From Macrococcus sp. 19Msa1099 (GTDB taxonomy: Bacteria; Bacillota; Bacilli; Staphylococcales; Staphylococcaceae): 64,000 nucleotides of DNA. The stretch is from the NCBI GenBank assembly GCA_019357535.2, contig CP079955.1, positions 1,798,001 through 1,862,000 of the forward strand. The letters run 5' to 3'. Made by a program: the position numbers and the translations under genes. Below the pieces are notes generated by a model, which was not told the DNA's origin, searched no databases, and saw only the letters and a list, made by a program, of their open reading frames with translations. Of this stretch, positions 8,043 to 16,478 are shown piece after piece (position 1 is the stretch's first letter; each line of letters opens with the position of its first letter).

Positions 8043-9060
8043 AAGTCTTATTCGCAAATATTACTTCGTTATGTCTGTATGTATTGTGCTTATTCCTATC
8101 AGCTTTATCTTACTTAACTATATGTTCCTGTTTATACACACCACATTGTTTTCAATGCTAAATGTAGATAAAAAGTTTAGCAGTTCATTTTTATATGTAA
8201 ACTTTTATTTATTTTATTTTTTATTACTTTTCATTTTTGTTATTATTGGTGCTAAATTCTTCAAAAATACAATCAAAAGAATCACCGCGCTGGATAATAC
8301 ACTTGAAGAAATTATTTACAAAGATATTTATCCAAATAAAATTGAAGTATCAAAGAATAGCCAGGATGAAATCAACTTACTCGCTCAAACTATCAATAAA
8401 TTAATTGATCGCTTAAGACATAAAGAAATGCTGCTTGATACAAATTTAAAAACAAAAAACGAACATATCCAGCAACTATCGCACGATATTAATACACCTT
8501 TGACAGCTATTACACTTGAACTTTATGAACTTGCAGACGACTATCACATCCCTGATGAAAAAATAGAGCATATATACTCTAGGATCAATTACACAAGTCA
8601 GCTTGTTAAAAAGGTGAGCGAGGCTACAGAAGTAGATTTACAGAACCAATATTTATTTCTGGATGATATAAATATTAGCCAGCTTTTAAATAAATCTTTA
8701 GATAAATGGCAATACTTACTTGAGAAAAAACAAATCACAATAATGACAAATATTGTTCAGAATATTATCTGGAATGGAGACCCGCTTTTATATGAGCGTT
8801 TATTTGATAATATCCTTTCAAATATTACTCATCATTCTAAAACAGGTGAAATTTCAATTAAATTGAATAACTCTCAGCTCATTATCGAAGATTATGGTGT
8901 TGGATTTACTGTTAACAGTAATCCTCCTCAAAAATCAGGTAGCGGTATTATCAATAGTATCTGTGAACGGATGAATTTAGGGTTAATTATTACGTCTTCT
9001 AAACAAGGTACAAAGTATGTGATTAATTTAAAAAACAAGTCAGAAGTATCATACTCCTGA
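8032..9060 (+). CDS. Sensor histidine kinase
   Basis: 342 aa from ATG 8032, an 11-bp overlap with the regulator that suggests translational coupling. Two N-terminal helices (residues ~10-36 and ~58-82) enclose only a short extracytoplasmic loop. Then follow a HAMP-like linker, the H-box LSHDINTPLTAI, the N-box LFDNILSNITHHS, G1 IEDYGVGF and G2-like GSGIINSICERM. The short sensor loop is typical of kinases that sense a membrane partner or cell-envelope stress, but no ABC transporter is attached to this pair. Terminator at 9032-9068. Confidence 0.92.
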   Translation: MKNKSLIRKYYFVMSVCIVLIPISFILLNYMFLFIHTTLFSMLNVDKKFSSSFLYVNFYLFYFLLLFIFVIIGAKFFKNTIKRITALDNTLEEIIYKDIYPNKIEVSKNSQDEINLLAQTINKLIDRLRHKEMLLDTNLKTKNEHIQQLSHDINTPLTAITLELYELADDYHIPDEKIEHIYSRINYTSQLVKKVSEATEVDLQNQYLFLDDINISQLLNKSLDKWQYLLEKKQITIMTNIVQNIIWNGDPLLYERLFDNILSNITHHSKTGEISIKLNNSQLIIEDYGVGFTVNSNPPQKSGSGIINSICERMNLGLIITSSKQGTKYVINLKNKSEVSYS

Positions 9061-9068
9061 CTTGTTTT
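9032..9068. terminator. Terminator overlapping the kinase stop codon
   Basis: ACAAGTCAG / CTGACTTGT stem followed by TTTT. It spans the stop of the plus-strand kinase and lies just beyond the end of the convergent kinase gene at 9071, so it may serve both. Confidence 0.7.
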
Positions 9069-9070
9069 AA

Positions 9071-9961
9071 TTAATTTTCAAACATGAGCTGCATCTTAAA
9101 TACTTGTTCATCCACTTCAATATGTGCAGTGCCGTCCTGCAGTTCCATCAATTTCTTCACGATGTATAGTCCTAGTCCGTTATGCGTCCCTTGTCTGCTC
9201 GAATCTCCCATTACAGAACGTTCGAATAGTGTTGCTGGGTTGGTTACTTTCTCTTTCGTATCATTTTCAATCGTTACAATCAGCTTGTCTCCAGATTGCT
9301 CATAGTGTATGTGGATGTAGCGTTCTGCAAATCTGAGCGCATTAACAATAACATTGTTAATAATACGGAGGGTTGCTTGCTTATCAATATAGATTTCGTG
9401 CGTTGTTTCTGTAATTTGTATGTCGAGGTCTTTATGTTCGATTTCTCTGAAGTAGAGCAGCAGGACATCATTGATAATACTGTTAATCGCTATATATTCA
9501 CGCTCTAATTGAATACTTTCAGATTCTATTAACGACACATCATAGAATGTATTGATACGTTCTATCAGATCATCTATTTTACGTTCCATTATCGTTAAGT
9601 AATGCGTACGCTCCGCTTCTGTCATTGTCTCTTTCTGTATCACTTCCATATATCCACGAAGTGATGTCAGTGGTGTTCTAAGGTCATGTGACACGTTCGC
9701 CCACTCTTCTTTTTGAGCCTGCAGATCCTTCTGATAGTGTACACGTTCTGATATTTGTTTATCAATCAGTCCGTTAATACCATCTGTTACGTCGTTCACT
9801 CTTTTCAAATGCGTCTCCGTGCGGATGCGTTCGTTTGTGTGTGCTCGATGACTCACTTCTGTTAACTGCCGTGCAATACGCTTCAGGTCATAATGGTACA
9901 TCGCATTCAGTACTACAGATGCGATACATACAAGCGTTATAATAATGAATGCGATACCCAT
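9071..9961 (-). CDS. Sensor histidine kinase of an ABC-transporter-linked system
   Basis: 296 aa. One N-terminal helix (residues ~3-22) and no evident extracytoplasmic sensor domain. Then a coiled cytoplasmic linker, the H-box WANVSHDLRTPLTSLRGY, N-box RIINNVIVNALRFAE, a shortened G1 (TIENDT) and G2 THNGLGLYIVKKLM. It is the fourth gene of a minus-strand set: regulator (12377), ATPase (11630), permease (10725), kinase. This arrangement is common for peptide-antibiotic sensing and detoxification modules, where the transporter acts as sensor. The stimulus is unknown. Confidence 0.9.
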   Translation of the reverse strand: MGIAFIIITLVCIASVVLNAMYHYDLKRIARQLTEVSHRAHTNERIRTETHLKRVNDVTDGINGLIDKQISERVHYQKDLQAQKEEWANVSHDLRTPLTSLRGYMEVIQKETMTEAERTHYLTIMERKIDDLIERINTFYDVSLIESESIQLEREYIAINSIINDVLLLYFREIEHKDLDIQITETTHEIYIDKQATLRIINNVIVNALRFAERYIHIHYEQSGDKLIVTIENDTKEKVTNPATLFERSVMGDSSRQGTHNGLGLYIVKKLMELQDGTAHIEVDEQVFKMQLMFEN

Positions 9962-9975
9962 ATTTCTCCTCTTTT

Positions 9976-10725
9976 CTAGAAGTCTTCTTTTTTAAATAGT
10001 CGATAGCCAATGAATAAGCTCAAACTTGTGATAATGAGACTGGATATCCAGAAGTCTGCACTTAATTCTACATTATGATTCATAAATTCTGACAGCACTT
10101 TATCACTCAGCACTTTTGGTGTGAGGTTGTAGAATACGTCAAAAGCTTTATTTATCTTAGTGAGAATATAAGCTACTGTAGATGTGCCAAGCAGGATGAA
10201 TATAAATGATACAATTGCTGTTGTTTCTCTTCGAATCACCATATTAAGTGCATGTACGAGACTAAATGCGCCGAGTATTATCGGTGAGAAGTTAATGAGT
10301 GAGAGCAGGAACTCCTCTACTGCAGACGTATCTTTCGGAAAGAACAGCTGTCCACACGTCAGCAGCACAATAGTACCTAGTATACATAGGATGGTAAATG
10401 CGATAAGCGCTACTAAATATTTACTGAAGTAGATCGTTGCTCTAGAAATCCCATAAGATATACTTTGTTTTAATACACGCTTACTCTCTTTATTCGTCAG
10501 GAATGAATTGATTACTGCACCTATCATCACAATGAAAAGCCACATTCCAAACACATTGTTATAATAGAAATCCGCTCTATAGTATGGAAAGTACTTCCCA
10601 TTATGTCCAAAATAGTAAAGTGTCAGTGCAGCAAGTATCAGCAGCGTAATACAGAGTGCATAAGTGATGTAGATGCCTTTTGTCTTAAGTAACTTGTACG
10701 CCTCACTTCTCATATAGTTCATCAT
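9976..10725 (-). CDS. ABC-2 type transporter permease (peptide-immunity style)
   Basis: 249 aa with six hydrophobic helices: an N-terminal one at ~17-37, a pair around 60-75 and 100-125, two in 140-185, and one near 225-243. The motif SEAYKLLKTKGIYITYAL at the N-terminus is typical of BcrB/lantibiotic-immunity type permeases. Overlaps the ATPase gene by 4 bp (ATGA type), so the two are translationally coupled. It probably works as a dimer with the ATPase at 10722-11630 to expel a peptide or hydrophobic compound from the membrane. Confidence 0.85.
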   Translation of the reverse strand: MMNYMRSEAYKLLKTKGIYITYALCITLLILAALTLYYFGHNGKYFPYYRADFYYNNVFGMWLFIVMIGAVINSFLTNKESKRVLKQSISYGISRATIYFSKYLVALIAFTILCILGTIVLLTCGQLFFPKDTSAVEEFLLSLINFSPIILGAFSLVHALNMVIRRETTAIVSFIFILLGTSTVAYILTKINKAFDVFYNLTPKVLSDKVLSEFMNHNVELSADFWISSLIITSLSLFIGYRLFKKEDF

Positions 10726-11630
10726 GGCGTCACCTCTAAGCTTAGGAAGTAATCTTCCAGACTATTGGTCTCGGTCATGATTTCTTTCACATCGATATCA
10801 TGCTGCATCAATATTCTGTTAATCTGTGCTGCATCTTCTACATGATTATCCAGTTTTAACGTATTATCCGGCAATACTGTATACTTTAAGTCCGCGAAGC
10901 TTTCTTCTAATACACGTGCTGCGCGTGATGGATGATCGACAATTAATTTCAGTGATTTACGGTTTCTGTTATGTAATTCTTCTCTCGAGATATCCTCAAT
11001 AACCTGACCTTTATCGATAAAGAGAAAACGCGTTGCGACGAGTTGTAATTCTGACAAGATATGACTTGATATTAGAATCGTGATATCTTGTTCTTTATTT
11101 AACTTGAGCAGTAATTTACGAATATCTGAAATCCCTTCAGCATCTAACCCATTTGTCGGTTCATCGAGTACAAGATAGTCTGGGCCTGCCATTAACGTAA
11201 GTGCCAAGCCAAGCCTTTGTTTCATTCCCATTGAATATTCCTTAAAGCGTGTTGCAGGATATTTTGAGAGATCCACGGCTTCAATCACGCGTTTAACCGC
11301 ATCCTTACTGCTAATACCGCGTTGTAATCTAAAGTAATTCAAATTCTCATAAGCTGTAAGATCTGCAAAGAATTCAGGACTTTCAATCATAAATCCCATA
11401 CGTTTACGCGCACGATTCGACTCTGCTGCTGCATAATCGAAGAAAGCCATTTCTCCACCAGTTGGCTGTAATTGTCCTGCCAGCAGTTTGAAGAAAGTCG
11501 ATTTTCCTGCACCGTTCTTACCGATAATCGCACAGATTTCACCTTTGAATAACTGGAAATCCACTGGTTTTAAGCCTTTATTCGTTTTAAACGTCTTCTC
11601 GAGCTGATGTGTTCTGATGATGGATTCCAT
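10722..11630 (-). CDS. ABC transporter ATP-binding protein (BcrA-like)
   Basis: 302 aa. Walker A GKNGAGKS, Q-loop region IESPEF, signature YSMGMKQRLGLAL, Walker B YLVLDEPTNGLD and H-loop SSHILSEL. The C-terminal ~85 residues form the accessory domain usual in CcmA/BcrA-type ATPases. GGAGGGTATT precedes the ATG. The 87-bp gap to the regulator gene holds TACAAT (-10-like) and repeated TTTAAAC/TTTTAAC motifs that could bind the cognate regulator. Transport partner: the permease at 9976. Confidence 0.92.
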   Translation of the reverse strand: MESIIRTHQLEKTFKTNKGLKPVDFQLFKGEICAIIGKNGAGKSTFFKLLAGQLQPTGGEMAFFDYAAAESNRARKRMGFMIESPEFFADLTAYENLNYFRLQRGISSKDAVKRVIEAVDLSKYPATRFKEYSMGMKQRLGLALTLMAGPDYLVLDEPTNGLDAEGISDIRKLLLKLNKEQDITILISSHILSELQLVATRFLFIDKGQVIEDISREELHNRNRKSLKLIVDHPSRAARVLEESFADLKYTVLPDNTLKLDNHVEDAAQINRILMQHDIDVKEIMTETNSLEDYFLSLEVTP

Positions 11631-11717
11631 AATACCCTCCTTAAAGATTAATTAATATCATTGTAATGAAACGACTGTTAAAATCCTTTAAGAAAAGTTT
11701 AAAGAAATCATAAAGAT

Positions 11718-12377
11718 TTATATGAGCATGAATCCAATCCCCCATACCGTCTTAATATATGGTTCATCAGTAATCTGACTGAATTTCTTTCGTATATTCG
11801 ATACATGGACACTGACAGTATTATCATCACCAACATACGTCCCATTCCCGAGTGCGTTGAATATCTTCTGCTTTGATAACGGTACTTCCGGATGCTTCAT
11901 TAATATCGTCAATATATCAAACTCAGAATTCGTAAGCTGAATCCCTTTATTATTCAGAGTCACTTCACGTTTCTCAGTGTCCAGCTCCAATGCTCTATGC
12001 GTGATAAGACTGCCCCCTTTCTCCACATTCCTAAGCTGTACCATAACACGCGCCAGCACCTCCTCCTGATAGAAAGGCTTTGTAATATAATCATCCGCAC
12101 CAAGCATCAGCAAGTTCACCTTATGTTCAAGTTCATGCTTAGCCGTAATAATAATCACTTTCGTATTTGTATGATGCTTTATCTCGCCTAGCAACGTTTC
12201 ACCATTCATGTAAGGCATCATCAGATCCAGCAAGATCAGATCAAACGCCTGTTCCTTAATATACATATAACCTTCTTTACCATCATGTGCCACCGTCACA
12301 TCATAATGTCCGCTTAATGTAAGCGCTAATAAATCCGCAATATCTCTGTCGTCCTCAATAATTAATATATGTGCCAT
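11718..12377 (-). CDS. OmpR/PhoB-family response regulator of the ABC-linked system
   Basis: 219 aa from the ATG at 12377 (MAHILIIEDDRD). AAAGGTG lies upstream of this codon, and the 10 extra in-frame codons to 12407 look untranslated. Receiver: EDD, Asp in LILLDLMMP, IITAKHE and Lys in ITKPF. Winged helix: IQLTNSEFDILTIL and SVHVSNIRKKF...IKTVWGIGFML. It probably controls the downstream ATPase and permease genes. Confidence 0.93.
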   Translation of the reverse strand: MAHILIIEDDRDIADLLALTLSGHYDVTVAHDGKEGYMYIKEQAFDLILLDLMMPYMNGETLLGEIKHHTNTKVIIITAKHELEHKVNLLMLGADDYITKPFYQEEVLARVMVQLRNVEKGGSLITHRALELDTEKREVTLNNKGIQLTNSEFDILTILMKHPEVPLSKQKIFNALGNGTYVGDDNTVSVHVSNIRKKFSQITDEPYIKTVWGIGFMLI

Positions 12378-12506
12378 GACTTCACCTTTTAAGTAAGTTT
12401 TACTCATAGTTTAACATCAAATACGATGATGCCAATAAAAAAACAGCATTTGTATTTACAAGTTATTTGTTATAAGATGTACAAATCAGCTTTAGGAGGC
12501 AATTTA

Positions 12507-13172
12507 ATGAAAAAGTATTTATCAGAACTATTAGGAACATTTGTATTAGTATTCTTCGGGACAGGGACTGCTGTTATGGCATCACTTAATCCAGACAACA
12601 ACGTCGGTATATTCGGCATCGCATTTGCATTCGGTTTAACTGTTATCGCAGCAGCATACGCAATAGGTGATATCTCAGGCGGACATTTAAATCCAGCAAT
12701 TTCGTTTGCGATGTTTTTAGATAAAAGATTATCACTTAAAGACTTTGCGATCTATTCAGTATTCCAGACAATCGGTGCATTACTTGCAACAACATTAATT
12801 TGGGCGATTCTTAAGTCATTCAAAACTGAGATTCCATTCTCTTACGGTGCAAACGCGCCTGGCGATTTAACAATCTGGGGTGCTTTCTTAGTTGAAGTTA
12901 TCCTTACATTTGTATTCGTCTTCGTTGTATTATCAGTAACGAAAACGAAATTTATCGCACCAAGCTTAGCAGTACTTGTAATTGGATTTACATTAACGAT
13001 GGTACATTTAATCGGAATTCCGTTAACTGGTACATCAGTAAACCCTGCAAGAAGTATCGCTCCAGCGTTATTCACTGGTGGCGAAGCATTATCAACATTA
13101 TGGATCTTCATCGTAGCACCATTAGTAGGTGCAGCAGTAGCAGCAGTTACACATAACTATTTAGAATCATAA
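12507..13172 (+). CDS. Aquaporin / MIP family channel
   Basis: 221 aa, six helices and two half-helices with the NPA boxes SGGHLNPA and TGTSVNPAR. The second box is followed by SIAPAL rather than a GlpF-type NPARD, which favours an AqpZ-like water channel, although small uncharged solutes cannot be excluded. The ATG at 12507 follows TTTAGGAGG. Monocistronic, with a terminator at 13178-13212. Divergent from the response regulator gene. Confidence 0.92.
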   Translation: MKKYLSELLGTFVLVFFGTGTAVMASLNPDNNVGIFGIAFAFGLTVIAAAYAIGDISGGHLNPAISFAMFLDKRLSLKDFAIYSVFQTIGALLATTLIWAILKSFKTEIPFSYGANAPGDLTIWGAFLVEVILTFVFVFVVLSVTKTKFIAPSLAVLVIGFTLTMVHLIGIPLTGTSVNPARSIAPALFTGGEALSTLWIFIVAPLVGAAVAAVTHNYLES

Positions 13173-13177
13173 AAAAT

Positions 13178-13212
13178 AATCCAGTACACGTGAATGTGTG
13201 CTGGATTTTTTA
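13178..13212 (+). terminator. Aquaporin terminator
   Basis: AATCCAGTACAC / GTGTGCTGGATT stem followed by TTTTTATA. Confidence 0.8.
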
Positions 13213-13229
13213 TACACTTTAAAGTTACT

Positions 13230-13595
13230 TTATTCTTGCTCCGGTTCCATGCCTTTTAATTTTTTCAGCAATACTTTTTTCTGCGACATTGGTATCCAGA
13301 AGATTATTTGGCCATCTTCACTCTTTGAAACCTCATATCGATTATAACCTGTTACTTGATACAAACGCTCACGTGGCATATTGAGCCGCTTCACTTCCTG
13401 ATCAAGCTGTTCATTAATCTCCTCTTCATCGCTTGTCGTGATGAAGAAAGTCATCACTGTACTTATAATAAGGAGCCCATAAGCAATACTCCACCACACA
13501 CTATCATTTCCCATTACATTAACCATGATATAAATTGTAGATAATATAAGCATAATAATAAATTGTTTCGGTTTTCTCTTTATGTGCCTCATCAC
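13230..13595 (-). CDS. Small hypothetical membrane protein
   Basis: 121 aa. Basic start (MMRHIKRKPKQF), two helices (residues ~13-29 and 33-50), then a charged soluble part. The latter includes EEEINEQLDQEVKRLNMPRE and YQVTGYNRYEVSKSEDG. AAGGAG lies before GTG 13595 / ATG 13592; either start is possible. It is the last gene of a minus-strand operon with the DUF3169-like protein and the XRE regulator. Confidence 0.7.
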   Translation of the reverse strand: MMRHIKRKPKQFIIMLILSTIYIMVNVMGNDSVWWSIAYGLLIISTVMTFFITTSDEEEINEQLDQEVKRLNMPRERLYQVTGYNRYEVSKSEDGQIIFWIPMSQKKVLLKKLKGMEPEQE

Positions 13596-13604
13596 GACAG
13601 CTCC

Positions 13605-14336
13605 TTAACGGTTAAACTCTTCGTTCTTCTTATAGTATACAACTGTTGAATAAATAAGTACTGCAGCAATTGCAAACATGGCTAAGTACTGATTTTCCCC
13701 AGTAGCTGCTTGATATATTCCTAGCAGCATGAGTATCACTGAAAGCATGAGAATCATAATTTCATATGTCTTTGATAATGAACGTAACATTACTAAGCGT
13801 TCACCTTCATCAATGCCATCAATCACTTTCTCCATCAAATTTGGATCTCCAAACTCGATTGACACGTCACTGTTTGTTATCATCGGATATGCCGCTAACA
13901 CTTTAGCCGTCTGTTTACTGATGAATGTATAAAATATTGCACACGCAATAAAGTATACAGCGAATATGATAATATGTGACGTCTCAGGTTCAATTAATAT
14001 CGTTATACTTAAACAAAGCGATAATAACAATATATGATAGGCATTCACTACATTTGCTGATGCTTTATTATGATGGGTCACTTGGTAGATAAACCGGTCA
14101 TCTTCAGATAAATTGATATCACTGTTCATCGCTTTAAATTGATAGATAGACTTAAAATATAAGTATAAGGCAATCACAAATAATATTGGCACGATATACC
14201 AAAGGATTCTTATATTATATGTTGCTTGAAGTGATCTTACTGCATCGTAGAGTGCAGGAATACTGTATCCTGCGATAGCACCGAAAGCCATTCCAATCAT
14301 TATTTTTAGAAATCCACTATTCTTTTTCTTACTCAT
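13605..14336 (-). CDS. DUF3169-like membrane protein
   Basis: 243 aa with six helices in three pairs: residues ~10-28 and 43-62, 95-135 region, 190-235 region. The central cytoplasmic part contains SDVSIEFGDPNLMEKVIDGID and EGERLVMLRSLSKTYE. The layout matches DUF3169 proteins, which commonly sit next to small XRE regulators. It overlaps the regulator by 4 bp, so it is translationally coupled. The function is unknown; such XRE/membrane pairs are often treated as stress or immunity modules. Confidence 0.75.
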   Translation of the reverse strand: MSKKKNSGFLKIMIGMAFGAIAGYSIPALYDAVRSLQATYNIRILWYIVPILFVIALYLYFKSIYQFKAMNSDINLSEDDRFIYQVTHHNKASANVVNAYHILLLSLCLSITILIEPETSHIIIFAVYFIACAIFYTFISKQTAKVLAAYPMITNSDVSIEFGDPNLMEKVIDGIDEGERLVMLRSLSKTYEIMILMLSVILMLLGIYQAATGENQYLAMFAIAAVLIYSTVVYYKKNEEFNR

Positions 14337-14536
14337 AACTCATCCTCCTCAAATATAAATATATCTTCTACCCGCTCATTAAATATTCTAGCGATTCTAA
14401 CAGCGGTCAGTATGGATGGCATGAGATCATCGCGTTCGATAAGTGAAATCGTCTGCCTTGAAACATGCGCAAGTTTGGCAAGCTGGGTTTGATTATATCC
14501 CTCTCTTGCACGGAGTTCCTTTAATCGATTCTTCAA
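14333..14536 (-). CDS. Small XRE-family helix-turn-helix regulator
   Basis: 67 aa, essentially one HTH_3 domain: LKELRAREGYNQTQLAKLAH, VSRQTISLIERDDLMPSI then LTAVRIARIFNERVEDIFIFEE. The start is TTG at 14536, with AAAGGAG at suitable spacing. The promoter TTGTCA-17-TACAAT (minus strand) overlaps the 42-bp palindrome at 14581-14622, so autorepression is likely. It resembles the YvaO/Cro-like regulators coded with membrane proteins. Confidence 0.88.
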   Translation of the reverse strand: MKNRLKELRAREGYNQTQLAKLAHVSRQTISLIERDDLMPSILTAVRIARIFNERVEDIFIFEEDEL

Positions 14537-14580
14537 TAGGCGCAGCTCCTTTCAACCATTTATAATCTAATTGTAATTTA

Positions 14581-14622
14581 TGATAGTCATTTTGACAAGT
14601 ATATTAGTCAAAATGACTATCA
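14581..14622 (-). promoter_or_regulatory. Perfect 16-bp inverted repeat, probable operator of the XRE operon
   Basis: TGATAGTCATTTTGAC, ten bases, GTCAAAATGACTATCA. Each arm contains a near-palindrome AGTCATTTTGAC, so two dimers could bind. The -35 TTGTCA of the 14536 gene lies in the left arm, 17 bp from TACAAT. Confidence 0.7.
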
Positions 14623-14624
14623 CA

Positions 14625-14660
14625 AATCCCACATGACATTGTCATGTGGGATTATTTTAT
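14625..14660 (+). terminator. Strong hairpin next to the operator
   Basis: AATCCCACATGAC-ATT-GTCATGTGGGATT followed by ATTTTAT on the plus strand. No plus-strand gene precedes it. On the minus strand it lies between the zinc-ribbon gene and the XRE promoter and may insulate them. Confidence 0.6.
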
Positions 14661-14732
14661 CGTAATTTTTGTATTCATAAAGTGTGACTAATGAAATTGC
14701 AGCAAGTGTGATAGGTGCAAAGCTGACATAGC

Positions 14733-15086
14733 TTAAAGCGATTTCCTCTTTTGTTTCTTCTCCATCTCCCGAAACTGTTCTTCAAGCAATCCATCTTTCT
14801 CAGCGACGAGTTTCAGTGATAACGGAAATAGCACGATGACTAAAGCAAGCGCGATAATCATCAAGACTGTAAGGAAGGGTATGGGTATTTTAATTAGTGG
14901 CGCTGCTATGATCAGTATGAGTTCCACTAACAGCATTAATCCATATGATTTCGCCATGCTTTTGTTTGAGATATATTGTCTACCGCCACACTTCGGACAT
15001 ATGACGATAGTATCCGTAGAAGGTTTCCATGCCGCTTTCATGCGTTCTTTAAAAGTGAATTTGTAATTACAGTGTACGCATTTCAT
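14733..15086 (-). CDS. Zinc-ribbon membrane protein (cxxc_20_cxxc type)
   Basis: 117 aa. An N-terminal zinc ribbon has two Cys pairs about 26 residues apart: CVHC (residues 3-6) and CPKC (32-35). Two membrane helices follow (~50-67 and ~70-92), then a coiled basic tail (LLEEQFREMEKKQKRKSL). This is the architecture of TIGR04104-like putative zinc-finger proteins. GGGGGGCTTAAAG precedes the ATG. Function unknown. It follows the 15102-15866 gene by 15 bp, in the same operon. Confidence 0.75.
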   Translation of the reverse strand: MKCVHCNYKFTFKERMKAAWKPSTDTIVICPKCGGRQYISNKSMAKSYGLMLLVELILIIAAPLIKIPIPFLTVLMIIALALVIVLFPLSLKLVAEKDGLLEEQFREMEKKQKRKSL

Positions 15087-15101
15087 CTTTAAGCCCCCCT
15101 A

Positions 15102-15866
15102 TTATCTTCTGCTGTTTATTTTGTGCATGCACATCATGGCAAGACCAATTTTACCTTTATCAGTATCTAGGCGATGAAAGATTTCATAGGTATTCATCGT
15201 AAGGTTCTGAAATCGTTGTGAATGCTCAAGCGGAACTTGCGTTTCACTTATTTTAAATAAATCATTATGCTGAAGGTCGTTTGTTAATGCTTCAGTTTTA
15301 ATTATGTCTTGTGTATCCTTATATTTGATTTCATAGACATAGCGCATTGCTGATTGAAATAATCTTTGATGGATTGTCGCTATTTCATTTCCTTCATCTC
15401 GTATCGTCATTGTTTGCTGGAAGCATCCTTTGACCTTTACAGTGCATAATCTATTGTTCGATGCATCAACGAGCGCGTATTTTCCTGGTGCAAGTTGATT
15501 ACTGATGAAGATGGTAAAGATTGCGTTGCTTACTTTATTCAAGGCTATAAGTCTACCAAGAAATTTGCCATCGACACTATATATAAGCAGTTGTTTTGTT
15601 AGGCTAACTTCAGCGTTGATCACGAAATGTTGATAATGATAAATATCGTCTGTCTGATGTGTCTCATCTTTCGCGTGAGTATGACGGTATTTACGATGAT
15701 ATAAGAGCCCTAACCCCATGAATAATATGGTAAAAATACCCGTTGAAATACTTTGCATCATTTCTTCGTTCAAGTAGAGATAGATTGTAACAATGAACAT
15801 CAATACAGAAATTGATAAATAGATCATCATCGCCTTTTTAAATTGTCTACCAAGCAACTCGATCAC
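15102..15866 (-). CDS. Hypothetical membrane-anchored protein with beta-rich domain
   Basis: 254 aa. Two N-terminal helices (residues ~13-31 and 38-56), then a ~190-residue soluble domain rich in beta strands. The stretch includes TKQLLIYSVDGKFLGRLIAL, GKYALVDASNNRLCTVKVKG and RYVYEIKYKDTQDI. The strand pattern is loosely like tubby/LURP-one folds, but this is only an impression. The start is GTG 15866 or TTG 15857; the latter has the better-spaced GAGGTGAT. Function unknown. Confidence 0.65.
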   Translation of the reverse strand: MIELLGRQFKKAMMIYLSISVLMFIVTIYLYLNEEMMQSISTGIFTILFMGLGLLYHRKYRHTHAKDETHQTDDIYHYQHFVINAEVSLTKQLLIYSVDGKFLGRLIALNKVSNAIFTIFISNQLAPGKYALVDASNNRLCTVKVKGCFQQTMTIRDEGNEIATIHQRLFQSAMRYVYEIKYKDTQDIIKTEALTNDLQHNDLFKISETQVPLEHSQRFQNLTMNTYEIFHRLDTDKGKIGLAMMCMHKINSRR

Positions 15867-15902
15867 CTCTCACCTAAAATATACCATATCGAGGATAAAA
15901 TT

Positions 15903-16409
15903 CTATATATTTTTTAACATGATAATATCTATCTGTTCGTCGTCGCCCATGAAAAACGTATGTTGGTCGACTTTTGTAAAGCCCATCTTCTGATAGAAAT
16001 CAATGGCGTTTGTATTCTTCTCCCACACACCGAGCCAGATGTGTTCACATGATAATGCACGTGCTTTTTGAAGTGCATGCTGGTATAGTGCTTTTCCTAA
16101 TCCATGTTTCTGAAATTGCTTCAGAATATAGATACGCTCAATTTCCAGATGATGTTCATCAAATGGTTCAGTCTGTGCGTCCTTTATATTTAACTTTAAA
16201 TAGCCGGCAAGCTGTTCTTCATGAAATATAAAATAGAAGAATGAATGTGGATTTGAAAGTTCTCGTTCTACTTTTTCATCTGTAAAAGCCGTCTTCAAGT
16301 AATGATCAATATTTTCTTTTTTATTTTGAGCTCTAAACGTTTCATCAAATGTCTGATATGCGATATGCTGCAATGCTTGCTTGTCCTCTATTGTACATGG
16401 TTGAATCAT
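15903..16409 (-). CDS. GNAT family N-acetyltransferase
   Basis: 168 aa from ATG 16409 (MIQPCTIEDKQALQHIAYQ), chosen because AAAAGGAG lies just upstream. GNAT features: beta4/A motif EIERIYILKQFQKHGLGKALYQHALQKA with the Q/R-x-x-G-x-G/A loop, and the C-terminal NAIDFYQKMGFTKV. The closest general type is the PaiA-like / spermidine acetyltransferase group of Firmicutes, but the substrate is not certain. Monocistronic. Confidence 0.85.
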   Translation of the reverse strand: MIQPCTIEDKQALQHIAYQTFDETFRAQNKKENIDHYLKTAFTDEKVERELSNPHSFFYFIFHEEQLAGYLKLNIKDAQTEPFDEHHLEIERIYILKQFQKHGLGKALYQHALQKARALSCEHIWLGVWEKNTNAIDFYQKMGFTKVDQHTFFMGDDEQIDIIMLKNI

Positions 16410-16439
16410 GTCATCACTCCTTTTGTTAAAATATAACAT

Positions 16440-16470
16440 AAAAAAAAGACCAGAACATCATGTTCTGATC
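16440..16470 (-). terminator. Terminator of the pseudo-tRNA transcript
   Basis: Minus-strand stem GATCAGAACA / TGTTCTGGTC with one G-U pair, followed by seven or more U residues, about ten bases beyond the tRNA-like 3' end. Confidence 0.75.
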
Positions 16471-16478
16471 TCGGTCTA

